Assembly (NCBI GenBank): GCA_963691835.1
Contig: OY829383.1
Location: forward strand, 1,178,001 to 1,242,000
DNA from: G963691835 sp963691835
GTDB taxonomy: Bacteria; Pseudomonadota; Alphaproteobacteria; Thalassobaculales; Thalassobaculaceae
Direction of reading: 5' to 3'
Length of the DNA: 64,000 bases
Below the pieces are notes generated by a model. It was not told the origin of the DNA. It saw only the letters and a list, made by a program, of their open reading frames with translations, and searched no databases. A program made the translations under genes and the position numbers. Below, in pieces: positions 26,585 through 35,321 of the stretch (position 1 is the stretch's first letter; every line of letters begins with the position of its first letter).

Positions 26585-27043
26585 CTAGTCCAACTCGTAC
26601 CGAAGGGCGATTTCCAAGGTGTTCTGCGTCTTCTCACTCGGCAATTTCAAGAGCGTGAACTCAAGCGCGTCGGCACCTCGGACCAGCGTGGCGCTGTACT
26701 GCTCTTTGCCGAGCAACAAAGCAATCAAGCCGTTCTCATCTTCCGACAACGACCATTGCACATCAGCCTTTTGCCATTTCTTGTCGACACATCTCTCTTC
26801 TGTGGCCGAGCCATCCGTCCGAAATCTATACCGAACGCCTTCCTCGCATTTATCACCTGAAAGGGCCGCCTTAACGGTCTCCGCGGTCCACACCCGTTCC
26901 CGCGGGCCCGTGATCAGTGCCTTTGCACGCTCGAGATTGGTGATGATCTCTTGAGCGGTTAGGGGCCTCTGCACCAGCCCGCCGGCCGCAAGAGCCATAA
27001 GAGATAGAACGACAAGTAGTGCCGCCGTGCCTCTGCTTGTCAT
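26585..27043 (-). CDS. Small secreted protein of unknown function, first gene of the caspase operon
   Basis: 152 residues with an N-terminal hydrophobic export signal (about 8-25) and no lipobox Cys. The mature part has two cysteines (KCEEG and ERCVD) that could form a disulfide, and alternating beta-type segments (VRYRFRTDGSATEERC, VQWSLSEDENGLIALLL, EYSATLVR-like, LEIALRYELD), suggestive of a small lipocalin-like or beta-barrel fold. No family recognised. The gene opens the minus-strand operon; its promoter should lie in 27044-27238. Confidence 0.7.
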   Translation of the reverse strand: MTSRGTAALLVVLSLMALAAGGLVQRPLTAQEIITNLERAKALITGPRERVWTAETVKAALSGDKCEEGVRYRFRTDGSATEERCVDKKWQKADVQWSLSEDENGLIALLLGKEQYSATLVRGADALEFTLLKLPSEKTQNTLEIALRYELD

Positions 27044-27238
27044 GTTCGCGTCCCCCCAACGTGTCCGATGACTAAGCTTCCCCCGTCGACGGATGCAGTA
27101 ATTAAGTATTCAGATGCTAACCAACGAAGCGGTGACAGGGAACAACGATTTGCGCCCGCCCGCGAAGGCCGACGACTGGTACCACAGACATTCCGGACCG
27201 TTGCCGGACCGACTGACCATCCGCAACGGCGTTGACGC

Positions 27239-28012
27239 CTACAGCGATACGGTGATCCCGCCGTCAACATAGAGGACGTGGCCGTTCACGAAGCTGCTCG
27301 CTTCCGATGACAGGAAGATGCAGGCGCCAACGAGTTCCTCGACCTTGCCCCATCGGCCTGCCGGTGTGCGTTTCTCGAGCCACGCGCTGAATTCCGGGTC
27401 GGCGACGAGAGCGGCGTTTAACGGGGTATCGAAGTAGCCGGGTGCGATCGCGTTACACTGCAGGCCGTGCTTTGCCCAGTCGGTCGCCATGCCTTTGGTC
27501 AAGTTGGCGACCGCCCCCTTGGTCGCGGTGTATGGCGCGATCGAGGGGCGTGCAAGCACGCTCTGCACCGAGGCGATGTTGATGATCTTTCCCCGGCCCC
27601 GCCCGATCATGTGGGTGGCCACGGCTTGTCCCACGTTGAAGACGCTGGAGATGTTCGTGCGCAGCAGCGTCTCGAACGCGGCCGGGTCGAAGTCCTCCAG
27701 GGGCCCGCGATGCTGCATTCCGGCATTGTTCACGCAGATATCGATGGGGACGCTTTCGGTCTCGAAAGAATCGATGGCCTGTTTGGCGGCGGCATGATCC
27801 GTGACATCGAACGGCATGACGGAAACGCTGCCTCCGCCCTCCGCAAGTACCGCCCGCGCTTCGGTGAGCTTGCTCTCACTCCGCCCGTTCAGGACCACCT
27901 GAGCGCCCGCCTCCAGAAGACCGCGTGCCAACGCAAAGCCGATGCCCTGCGAGGATCCGGTGACCAGGGCGGTTTTGCCCGTCAGATCGAATTGCGACAG
28001 GCTGCTCATCAT
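27239..28012 (-). CDS. SDR-family oxidoreductase (gluconate 5-dehydrogenase-like)
   Basis: 257 residues from ATG 28012 (ATG 28009 has better spacing to AGAGAGG and is equally likely; the longer frame to 28066 runs into the leader). Classical short-chain dehydrogenase: TGSSQGIG cofactor motif, NNAG, and catalytic YTATK. The closing VNGHVLYVDGGITVSL is typical. It resembles gluconate 5-dehydrogenase/IdnO-type enzymes that oxidise a sugar acid or polyol with NAD(P). It is divergent from the amidase at 28233 across about 220 bp, so the two may share control. Confidence 0.88.
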   Translation of the reverse strand: MMSSLSQFDLTGKTALVTGSSQGIGFALARGLLEAGAQVVLNGRSESKLTEARAVLAEGGGSVSVMPFDVTDHAAAKQAIDSFETESVPIDICVNNAGMQHRGPLEDFDPAAFETLLRTNISSVFNVGQAVATHMIGRGRGKIINIASVQSVLARPSIAPYTATKGAVANLTKGMATDWAKHGLQCNAIAPGYFDTPLNAALVADPEFSAWLEKRTPAGRWGKVEELVGACIFLSSEASSFVNGHVLYVDGGITVSL

Positions 28013-28232
28013 CAGACCTCTCTTTTTGACCGAAGGTTTCTCTAAGGGGCCGTATGGTGTCGGCATCCCGGCGCGACATACAAGTGAATTGGGCCGGCCC
28101 CGGTTCTTCGTGTTCCAAGACCTTCCATCATTGCAAAAAGGATCGAGAGGTCTGACGAGATTGATCTTCGAAGCCGCGCGCGCGAACTTAGCCTCGGCGC
28201 AGGACGCCAGAAGATATGAGGAGAAGACGGCA

Positions 28233-29633
28233 ATGGGCGGATCGATCCATTACGACCCGGCGCGGTTCAGGGCATTGACTTGGTTCGACGCGACAAACGC
28301 CTTCACGGACGGCTCCGACAGCCCCCGCCGATATCTTGAGCGCTGCCTGGAGACGGTCGATGCGCGGGAGCCGACGGTCCGGGCCTTCGCCGCTCTCAAC
28401 CGGGAGACTGCCCGGGCGGCGGCGGACGAGAGTTCCGAAAGATGGAAGAAGGGTCAGCCCCTGTCCCCAATCGACGGCATGCCGGTCGGCATCAAGGATC
28501 TGCTTGAGACGAGGGAGATGCCCACACAACTCGGCTGCGAGGCAACAACGGGGAATTTTCCGAAAAACGACAATGCGGCGGTCTGGGCATTGCGGCAGGC
28601 AGGGGCGATCATCTTCGGCAAGACGGTCACCGCGGAACTTGGCGGCAACCATCCCGGCCCGACAACAAACCCGTTTGATCCTGAACGAACCCCGGGCGGG
28701 TCGTCTTCCGGCTCGGCCGCCGCGGTCGCGGCAGGGTTCATGCCCGCGGCCATCGGCTCCCAAGTCGGCGGGTCCATCATCCGGCCGGCGGCGTTCTGCG
28801 GAAACTTCGCGCTGAAGCCGAGCCAAGGCGGCATTCATCGCGGCGAGCGGCAAGCGACTTCCATGAGCACCCACGGCCCCCATGCGGGTTCGATTGAAGA
28901 CATGTGGCAGGTCGCGATCGAGGTGGCGAAGCGCTGCGGCGGAGATCCTGGCAAGACCGGCATCATGGGGCCCTCGACTACACCCGCACCGGCAAAGCCG
29001 GACCGGCTGATCCTGTTGGAAACCGACGGCTGGGCGCGGACCGATCAGGGCAGCCATGCAGCTCTCTCACAGCTCCTCGACACCCTCGGCACCGCAGGCG
29101 TCGAGATTATCCGCCGGGCGGATCATCCCTGGATCGACAGTCTGGAGACATCACTGGTGGGTGCTGCGGATCTCGCCAATACCATTACGGCTTGGGAGAA
29201 CCGGTGGACGCTCCGCAATCTGATCAACAATAGCGGCACGGCTGTCAGCGAACGGACCAGGAAGCGGGTCGAGTCCGTCGAAGCGATGGGTCCGGACGAC
29301 TACCGTCAACTCCTTCTCCGGCGGGAAGCGGTTCGCACCGCCTGGCGCCTGCTCGCCCCGCTTGCCGACGCCTTCATCACCTTGTCCTGCCCTGGCCCCG
29401 CACCCCTTTGGCCCGGAGATGTCGCCGGCCAACCCCTGGCCCCGCAACCCACCGGCGACGCGGTTTTCAATTATCCAAGCTCGCTCGCCGGCATTCCCGC
29501 GGTAACGGTGCCGATGCTGTCCGTCAGCGGCCTTCCGGTCGGGGTCCAGGTGATGGGTCAAGACGGACAGGACGCACGCATTACCGGCATAGCCCGGTGG
29601 CTTCACCTGAACGTCGATCCAGTCAGTGTCTAA
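28233..29633 (+). CDS. Amidase signature family protein
   Basis: 466 residues. The open frame extends to 27942, but ATG 28233 has GAGGAGAAG just upstream and starts at MGGSIHYDPARF. The Ser-cisSer-Lys triad is complete: Lys in MPVGIKDLLET, cis-Ser in PGGSSSGSAAAVAAG and the nucleophile Ser in GSQVGGSIIRPAAFCG. Members hydrolyse amides, sometimes carbamates or aryl-amides, in the cytoplasm. The last third ends with GLPVGVQVMGQDGQDAR, as usual. The substrate is unknown; it sits between an SDR (divergent) and a VOC protein. Confidence 0.9.
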   Translation: MGGSIHYDPARFRALTWFDATNAFTDGSDSPRRYLERCLETVDAREPTVRAFAALNRETARAAADESSERWKKGQPLSPIDGMPVGIKDLLETREMPTQLGCEATTGNFPKNDNAAVWALRQAGAIIFGKTVTAELGGNHPGPTTNPFDPERTPGGSSSGSAAAVAAGFMPAAIGSQVGGSIIRPAAFCGNFALKPSQGGIHRGERQATSMSTHGPHAGSIEDMWQVAIEVAKRCGGDPGKTGIMGPSTTPAPAKPDRLILLETDGWARTDQGSHAALSQLLDTLGTAGVEIIRRADHPWIDSLETSLVGAADLANTITAWENRWTLRNLINNSGTAVSERTRKRVESVEAMGPDDYRQLLLRREAVRTAWRLLAPLADAFITLSCPGPAPLWPGDVAGQPLAPQPTGDAVFNYPSSLAGIPAVTVPMLSVSGLPVGVQVMGQDGQDARITGIARWLHLNVDPVSV

Positions 29634-29768
29634 CAAGACCAATCCCGCAAGGAGCATTGCAAAGGAGGTAGGAAGGCGGGACGCGCTCTTTTCCAATGCT
29701 CGTTGCCGCCTTGGAACAATGATTGAACAATTCAGCCCTGGAAGAAAAAAATATGAGAGCAGTATAAT

Positions 29769-30161
29769 ATGGATCTCAACGGAATGAAGAGTCTTGATTT
29801 TACCGTTCTCATTTGCAGGGACATGGAGAATACCTGCTTTTTCTATAGAGGTATTATGCGCCTTCACCTGGAGATTGATCGGGAAAACTGGAAAAGCTTC
29901 CGCGTCGGCGCAACACTTCTGACTCTGCGGCCCCGCGGCAAATGGGCTGTCTGTGACGATGGGGATCTCCCAATGGGCACAGCGCCAGTGCAACTCGCAT
30001 TCCGTGTTGCGCCATCCGCGATAGAGGAATGGCATGCCAAGTTGGTCGAACACGGTGTGGAGATCTTGCGAGGTCCGACCGAGATCCAGGACTGGAGACA
30101 CAACACGCTGTTCTTCAAGGACCCCGAGGGAAACATCCTGGAACTCTACGCTGAGCTATAA
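29769..30161 (+). CDS. VOC-superfamily protein (glyoxalase/dioxygenase-like)
   Basis: 130 residues with the paired beta-alpha-beta-beta-beta modules of the vicinal oxygen chelate fold: LDFTVLICRDMENTCFFYRG at the start and FFKDPEGNILELYAEL at the end, whose Glu is a usual metal ligand. The usual first metal His of the N-terminal strand is not at its normal place (LDFTVL), so metal use and activity are uncertain. It starts about 135 bp after the amidase and is followed by an AT-rich palindrome; it may be monocistronic. Confidence 0.8.
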   Translation: MDLNGMKSLDFTVLICRDMENTCFFYRGIMRLHLEIDRENWKSFRVGATLLTLRPRGKWAVCDDGDLPMGTAPVQLAFRVAPSAIEEWHAKLVEHGVEILRGPTEIQDWRHNTLFFKDPEGNILELYAEL

Positions 30162-30213
30162 TGGACTACCTATTAGCAAAGATATTGATTCTCGGATTAT
30201 CAAAAATGTTCAG

Positions 30214-30231
30214 TTCGATTAAATAATCGAA
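30214..30231. repeat. AT-rich 8-bp inverted repeat after the VOC gene
   Basis: TTCGATTA (30214-30221) and TAATCGAA (30224-30231) are perfect complements separated by AA. A second small hairpin, TTCAG with CTGAA around TTTTT, follows at 30253-30267. The 180-bp gap is clearly AT-richer than the genes around it. It may serve as an operator or as a weak termination region before the glycosyltransferase locus. Confidence 0.4.
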
Positions 30232-30340
30232 ATCGTTTAAGTTATTAACTCTTTCAGTTTTTCTGAAGAACATACAGATAATTCTACACCGTATTGCCTC
30301 AATGAGATCAAAACATCATCGACTAACCTAAGAGAATCCT

Positions 30341-30646
30341 TTGCCGGTGACATCCAAATTACCCGCCTTCCCGCTCAACGGTGACGGTATCAAGCGCACG
30401 ATCTGGCTTACACGCTCCGACCTCCAGGAAATGTTTGCCGATGACGAAACGCGATTCGACTGGTGGCTATGGCACCAAGGGGTCCGCGAATACAAAGCAC
30501 TGGACGAACTCAACGACACCCTGACCTTGGATCGGTTCGCGAGGGCGTCGGACCTTGCCATGCCGGAGGTATGGCCCCCCCATGACCGTCTCGATGGAAA
30601 TCCTTTGGGGCACGCGCCGGGACCTCCAAGCGCTGTTCGACATTGA
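30341..30646 (+). pseudogene. N-terminal repeat fragment of the glycosyltransferase, out of frame
   Basis: A TTG-started frame (AGAGA about 5 bases upstream; GTG 30347 is an alternative) whose first 78 residues hold one copy of the module found four more times in the next gene: IWLTRSDLQEMF, then FDWWLWHQG. After the C7 run at 30575-30581 the frame becomes meaningless. Reading six C instead of seven joins it in frame to the downstream glycosyltransferase (…VWPP then MTVSMEILW), giving about 722 residues. It is therefore best seen as the detached 5' end of that gene, unless it is expressed alone as a short repeat protein. Confidence 0.6.
30575..30581 (+). repeat. C7 homopolymer at the frame switch
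   Basis: A run of seven C lies exactly where homology moves from one frame to the other. Removing one C restores a continuous frame. A GGAGGT Shine-Dalgarno sits at 30565-30570, and an ATG right after the run (30582) could allow internal initiation, so the run also sets the spacing of that ribosome site. Slippage, sequencing error and fixed mutation are all possible. Confidence 0.6.
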
Positions 30647-32510
30647 AACAGCCGAAGGCCAAGAGGGATTAATCTGGTGGTACTACCTCGAGGCGCCGAA
30701 AGATCTCGGCCCCCAACGGCGGATTGCGGCATCCGAGATTGAGCGAGTGGCGGCACCAGACAGATCCCGAGACGCGATGGAAAGCGGGCCTGACACTCTT
30801 CCGGTCACGCATGTTATGCGGCGGGTATGGGATCGCCGCCCTGATCTCCAAGACCGCTTCCGTATCGATACCCCTCACGGCAGCGCCGGTTTTGTCTGGT
30901 GGTATTGTCTCCACGGCGCGACGGATCTCGGCTCAACATGGCTGATATCCGAGACCGATCGCGGTTGGCTGAGTGCACCGGACCCCAAGACCCTGAATCT
31001 CGGCGCGCCCACGATCAGCAGAATCATGCGCGCGGCTTGGGAAGAAAGGCCGGATCTGCGTCAGGCCTTCGACCTCGGCGCCAAGGCCGGGCAAACCGAG
31101 TTCTTTTGCTGGTTCATCGCAGTTGGTCTGAAGGACTTTCCGGTTGCGGATTTGCTGTCCGAGGATCAGCGCGCGTTCCTCAACCGACCGGTTCCCGGAT
31201 CACCGGGATTGTGCGCGCTTCACTTGGTGTTGCACCGGGGAGATCCGGCTCTGCAGTCGGAGTTTCCAGACGCCCGCTCCCGCCGATTTCATATGTGGTT
31301 GAGGTCCCCCGCCGCGCAGGAGCGTTATCCCGCCCTTGGCATTCTGGAGAGCGGCTCAAGGCAGACCCAATGGGCGACGGCGGCCCTCCAAACGTCGCCC
31401 AAAGATTTGGCGTTCGGGGTCAACATCGTCGGCTATGCTCATGGTCAGCTCGGGATCGGGGAAGACGTTCGAATGGCGGCCAGGGCCTGCGAGGCCGTCG
31501 GGCTCCCTTTCTCCATCTTCAACGTCAAACCTGGCAAAGAGATTTCGGAAGGCGATGAAAGCCTGGCCGGTCACGTTTCCCCAGACCGCCCTTACGCAGT
31601 CGATGTCTTTTGCCTGACTGGGTTTGAGACAGCCAGACTAGCGGTTGTCCACGGGTCCGAGTTGTTCGACGGGCGGCAGACAATCGGATATTGGCCTTGG
31701 GAGTTTCCGGAATGGCCTGCTGAATGGCGGCATGCCTACGGCCTCATTTCGGAAGTCTGGGCATCGAGCCGGTTTCTCGTTGATACGTACGCCGAATCCA
31801 ATCCGAACCCGACCCGGTACATGCCGATGGCGGTGACCGTCACAGAGACGGAGGAACTGGATCGCCGTGCCTTCGGTTTGCCTAAGGACATCTTTCTGTT
31901 CGTCTTCAGCTTTGACCTTCTGTCCAGCCTCGCACGCAAGAATCCAATCGGGGTCATCATCGCCTTCCGCCTCGCCTTTCCTGATGGGAACGAACCCGTT
32001 GGACTGGTGTTGAAAGTGATGCGGCCGGACTCGACGAACCCGGCATGGCGTGAGATCGTGCGCCTCACAAAAGACGAGCCGCGGATACACTTGGTGACAG
32101 CGACTTTGGGACGGGGCGGCGTCCTGGATCTCTACCGGATCTGCGACTGCTTTGTGTCGTTGCACCGAAGTGAGGGTTTCGGCCGGGGAATGGCCGAGGC
32201 GATGCTGCTGGACACGCCGGTCATCGCAACGGCCTGGTCCGGCAATCTCGACATCACCACCGAAGAGACTGCCTTGCTGGTTCCCGCCAAACAAACCTCG
32301 GTGGGTAAAGGAGACTATCTCTTTGGCGAGAACCTGATCTGGGGGGAACCGAACTTGGCGGCCGCTGCCACCCAAATGCGTCGCATGGTCCAAGAGCCGG
32401 AACTTCGGTCTCGTCTCTGCGCAAACGCGAAAAAGCACGTCATCGCACAGCATGGCCTCGTCCCCGTTGGCGAACGCTACCTGCAGGTGATCAAGGAGCT
32501 TTTGCGATAG
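30582..32510 (+). CDS. Glycosyltransferase with N-terminal Trp-rich repeats and GT4-type catalytic domain
   Basis: 642 residues from ATG 30582 (good SD GGAGGT, 11-base spacing). The first 270 or so residues are four tandem copies of a 65-75 residue module with pattern W-x2-R-x-D-L-x3-F, then about 10 residues, then F/I-x-W-W or variants: ILWGTRRDLQALF, VWDRRPDLQDRF, AWEERPDLRQAF, and a degenerate LHRGDPALQSEF. From FGVNIVGYAHGQLGIGEDVRM on it is a GT-B glycosyltransferase: YWPWEFPEWP, EVWASSRF, a Rossmann part, and the nucleotide-sugar motif HRSEGFGRGMAEAML. It probably adds sugars to a surface polysaccharide or protein. The upstream fragment holds a fifth repeat; see the C7 run. Confidence 0.8.
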   Translation: MTVSMEILWGTRRDLQALFDIETAEGQEGLIWWYYLEAPKDLGPQRRIAASEIERVAAPDRSRDAMESGPDTLPVTHVMRRVWDRRPDLQDRFRIDTPHGSAGFVWWYCLHGATDLGSTWLISETDRGWLSAPDPKTLNLGAPTISRIMRAAWEERPDLRQAFDLGAKAGQTEFFCWFIAVGLKDFPVADLLSEDQRAFLNRPVPGSPGLCALHLVLHRGDPALQSEFPDARSRRFHMWLRSPAAQERYPALGILESGSRQTQWATAALQTSPKDLAFGVNIVGYAHGQLGIGEDVRMAARACEAVGLPFSIFNVKPGKEISEGDESLAGHVSPDRPYAVDVFCLTGFETARLAVVHGSELFDGRQTIGYWPWEFPEWPAEWRHAYGLISEVWASSRFLVDTYAESNPNPTRYMPMAVTVTETEELDRRAFGLPKDIFLFVFSFDLLSSLARKNPIGVIIAFRLAFPDGNEPVGLVLKVMRPDSTNPAWREIVRLTKDEPRIHLVTATLGRGGVLDLYRICDCFVSLHRSEGFGRGMAEAMLLDTPVIATAWSGNLDITTEETALLVPAKQTSVGKGDYLFGENLIWGEPNLAAAATQMRRMVQEPELRSRLCANAKKHVIAQHGLVPVGERYLQVIKELLR

Positions 32511-32538
32511 AAGACATCATTGCAGTTGTGAGCCGCAA

Positions 32539-32558
32539 TGGAACCACTGTTGGTTCCA
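32539..32558. terminator. Hairpin between convergent glycosyltransferase and ligase genes
   Basis: TGGAACCA (32539-32546) pairs with TGGTTCCA (32551-32558) around CTGT in the 66-bp gap between the two convergent genes. There is no T tract on either side, so it is a weak, possibly bidirectional, terminator candidate. Confidence 0.35.
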
Positions 32559-32576
32559 TCCGGCGGGGTCCCGGTT

Positions 32577-34136
32577 TCAGGCCTCCACTCTGGAAACAGC
32601 CTGACGGTCAATCTTACCCGTCCCCGTCTTGGGCAAGGCGTCCAGGAACAGCACCTCACGGGGATACTTGTGCGGTAGGAGACCCGTCTTGGTATGGGCC
32701 TGCAGTTCCGCGACAAGATCGTTTGTGATTTGCGTGCCGGCGACCGGGACAACCCAGGCCTTTATCGTCATTCTCTGGTCAGGCAGCGGGACGGCGAGCA
32801 CACAACTCTCATGCACGAGCGGATGCTCATTCAGGGCGAGTTCAATCTCGAGCGGATAGACCCATTGGCCCGAGACTTTGACCAGATCGTCGGCGCGACC
32901 TCGAAAGAAGTGAAATCCATCCGGGTCGCGCACGAAACGATCACCGGTTTCGATCCATCCCCCGGACATGGTCTCTTCCGTTTTGTCCGGGCGGTTCCAG
33001 TATTGAGTCGCGTTCGAGAGGCCCCGGACCGACATGATGCCCTCCTCCCCGTCTCGCGCATCATGACCGTCCGGCGTCGTCAAACGCACGGCATAGCCCG
33101 GCACCACGCGCCCCGCCGACCCGGGCTTCTTGTTCGTCTCCGTGTTAGTCAGATAGATGTGGAGTGCTTCGGTAGACCCGAGGCCTTCGACGATGCTCAT
33201 CCCGAACCGGGCGCGCCACGCGTCCGCGATATCGACCGACAGGATCTCCGCCGCCGAGATACAGAGCCGGACAGACGAAAGGTCCACGGCCCCTCCCTCA
33301 CCATGTCTGGCGAGCGCTGTGTAAAGCGTTGGAAGCCCGAAGAAAACGGACGGGCGGTCCCGGCCGATGCGCCTAAAGATGGCTTCCGGGTCGGGCCGGC
33401 CGGACATGAGAACGGCGGACGCCCCGGCGGCAAACGGGAAGGTGACCGAGTTGCCGAAACCGTAAGCGAAGAAGATCTTCGGAACCGAGAAGCAAATATC
33501 ATCCTCGGTGAGGCCGAGGAGATGGGTCGCGTAGGTGGATGCGGTGTATGCGGGATCATGGTGCCGATGAACGACGCCCTTTGGCCGCCCAGTCGACCCG
33601 GAGGAGTACATCCAGAACGCCATGTCATCCCGCCGGGTCGCAGCCTCCGGAAGGTCTGTTGACTCTGCATGCCACGGCGCCATCTGCGTCGCGATCAAGA
33701 CCGTGTCGCAGTCGGTTCCGGCAACGCTCTCGGAGGAGAACAGGTCCTTGTGCGGGGTGGATACGATCGCCGCCCGCGCGCCGCTGTCGACCAGATAGAA
33801 CCGGACCAGATCCGGGGTCGAAAGCGTGTTTATCAGCATCGGGACAAGGCCCGCCCGCATGGTGCCCATGATCGCGGCGGGATAAACCGGCTCATCATCG
33901 AGGAACAGAAGAACCCGGTCCCCCGGACGGAGCCCTGCGTTCAAAAGCGCATTGCCGATGCGGGCTGCCTCGTCAGCGAGGACGCCATATGTCCAGGTGT
34001 CGTCATCGCCATAGATGGCTGGGCGGTCGGCACGGACCGGCAGATTGTCCCAGAGCAGTCTTGACGCATTGTAGAACTCGGGCAGATCGAACCCGACCGA
34101 GCGCGCGAGATCCTCAAGGGTGGGGTAGGTGCTCAT
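32577..34136 (-). CDS. Benzoate-CoA ligase-family aryl-CoA synthetase
   Basis: 519 residues from ATG 34136 (the longer frame to 34298 lies inside the next gene). ANL-superfamily acyl-adenylate enzyme: P-loop YSSGSTGRPKGVVHRH, EGLGSTEALHIYL, GWIETGDRF, and the C-terminal catalytic Lys in PKTGTGKIDRQAV. The segment FSVPKIFFAYGFGNSVTFPF closely follows benzoate-CoA ligases. It converts an aromatic acid, ATP and CoA to the aryl-CoA. Its start overlaps the flavin hydroxylase stop by 4 bp, so ligase and hydroxylase are made together; hydroxylation of the CoA ester is the expected next step. Confidence 0.9.
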   Translation of the reverse strand: MSTYPTLEDLARSVGFDLPEFYNASRLLWDNLPVRADRPAIYGDDDTWTYGVLADEAARIGNALLNAGLRPGDRVLLFLDDEPVYPAAIMGTMRAGLVPMLINTLSTPDLVRFYLVDSGARAAIVSTPHKDLFSSESVAGTDCDTVLIATQMAPWHAESTDLPEAATRRDDMAFWMYSSGSTGRPKGVVHRHHDPAYTASTYATHLLGLTEDDICFSVPKIFFAYGFGNSVTFPFAAGASAVLMSGRPDPEAIFRRIGRDRPSVFFGLPTLYTALARHGEGGAVDLSSVRLCISAAEILSVDIADAWRARFGMSIVEGLGSTEALHIYLTNTETNKKPGSAGRVVPGYAVRLTTPDGHDARDGEEGIMSVRGLSNATQYWNRPDKTEETMSGGWIETGDRFVRDPDGFHFFRGRADDLVKVSGQWVYPLEIELALNEHPLVHESCVLAVPLPDQRMTIKAWVVPVAGTQITNDLVAELQAHTKTGLLPHKYPREVLFLDALPKTGTGKIDRQAVSRVEA

Positions 34137-35278
34137 GCCGCTTCCTCGGGATTGATTCCCTTGGCCCTCAGGTCTCGAACGAACCCGGGACACAGGGCTT
34201 GCAGGCGTTCCGATGATATCCGCCCACCGCGCCTGATGTAGCTCAGCGCGAACCGCCATGGGTCGAGACGCATGGCATCGCCGAAATGTTCGTACCAATC
34301 GGCTGATGCCCGCGCCGCGGAGACGAGCTTGTTGAGCACCGGTTGCCGTTGCCGCTGATAGGAGGCCAGTGCCTCCTCAACCCGCAGGTCGGACTCCCGT
34401 AGGGCCTTCACCAGGGCAACCACGTCCTCAAGCGCCAACCGTGTCCCGGAGCCAATAGAGAAGTGTGCGGTGTGGAGCGCATCACCGACCAGCACCCTGT
34501 TCCCGTGGAACCATTGAGCGCAAACCAGATTCGGAAACCGTCGCCATACCGAATGGTTGCCTATCAGCCGGGCTCCTTCGAGCGGCTCAGCGAACAGGCG
34601 CTCGCACTCCAAGCGGAACTCGGACTGAGACCGGTCTTCAAACCGAGCTCTTTCGAAGGTGGCGGGTTCCATCTCGATGATGAAAGTCGACCGGCCCGGC
34701 GCATAGGAATAGTGGTGGGCGGTCATCGGACCGTAGTCCGTCTGGATGAAGGTCTGGGTAAGGGTCTCGTAGTCCCGGTCCGCTCCGAACCAAACGAACC
34801 GGTTCCCGAGGTAGTCGAGCTCAGCCCCGAACGCGTCCGGTTTGGCGCCGCGCACGACGGAATTCAGCCCGTCCGCCCCAATGACAAGGTCGCTGGCAGG
34901 CAGATCATCGACCGAGGTCAGCCTCTGACCATAAAGCGGTTCTATCCCGAGCGAACGCGCGCGCTCCTGAAGAAGCCGTAGCAGCTCCAGCCGACCGATC
35001 CCGGCGAACCCAATGCCGTCGATCCGGACAGCCTCGCCCCCATGAACCACGGTGATATCGGACCACCGCGTCATGGCGGGTTCGATCAACGCGACCGTCT
35101 CGGGATCATCCGCCCCAAGAAAGGACAGCGCTTGGTCTGAAAACACGACGCCAAATCCAAAGGTCGCATCAGCCTCGTTCTGTTCGATGACGGACAGATC
35201 GATATCCGGCCAGTGTCTCTTCAACAGGATCGCCGCGTACAAGCCGGCCGGTCCCGCACCGACAATCGACACCTTCAT
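34133..35278 (-). CDS. FAD-dependent aryl-CoA monooxygenase (salicyl-CoA 5-hydroxylase-like)
   Basis: 381 residues from ATG 35278 (GGGGAA upstream; the frame to 35341 would run over the operator). Class A flavin hydroxylase: GAGPAGLYAAILLKR (7-21), VIGADGLNSVVR, and the FAD motif VLVGDALHTAHFSIGSGT. The ATFGFGVVFSDQALSFL block is characteristic of salicyl-CoA 5-hydroxylase (SdgC) and the N-terminal domain of 2-aminobenzoyl-CoA monooxygenase. With the ligase and thioesterase next to it, salicylate to salicyl-CoA to gentisyl-CoA to gentisate is a coherent route; anthranilate or another hydroxybenzoate is possible. No gentisate dioxygenase is in the window. Confidence 0.82.
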   Translation of the reverse strand: MKVSIVGAGPAGLYAAILLKRHWPDIDLSVIEQNEADATFGFGVVFSDQALSFLGADDPETVALIEPAMTRWSDITVVHGGEAVRIDGIGFAGIGRLELLRLLQERARSLGIEPLYGQRLTSVDDLPASDLVIGADGLNSVVRGAKPDAFGAELDYLGNRFVWFGADRDYETLTQTFIQTDYGPMTAHHYSYAPGRSTFIIEMEPATFERARFEDRSQSEFRLECERLFAEPLEGARLIGNHSVWRRFPNLVCAQWFHGNRVLVGDALHTAHFSIGSGTRLALEDVVALVKALRESDLRVEEALASYQRQRQPVLNKLVSAARASADWYEHFGDAMRLDPWRFALSYIRRGGRISSERLQALCPGFVRDLRAKGINPEEAA

Positions 35279-35321
35279 CGCTCTGTTCCCCGCCGGGTCC
35301 AAACCATGGATCAATCGCTTA

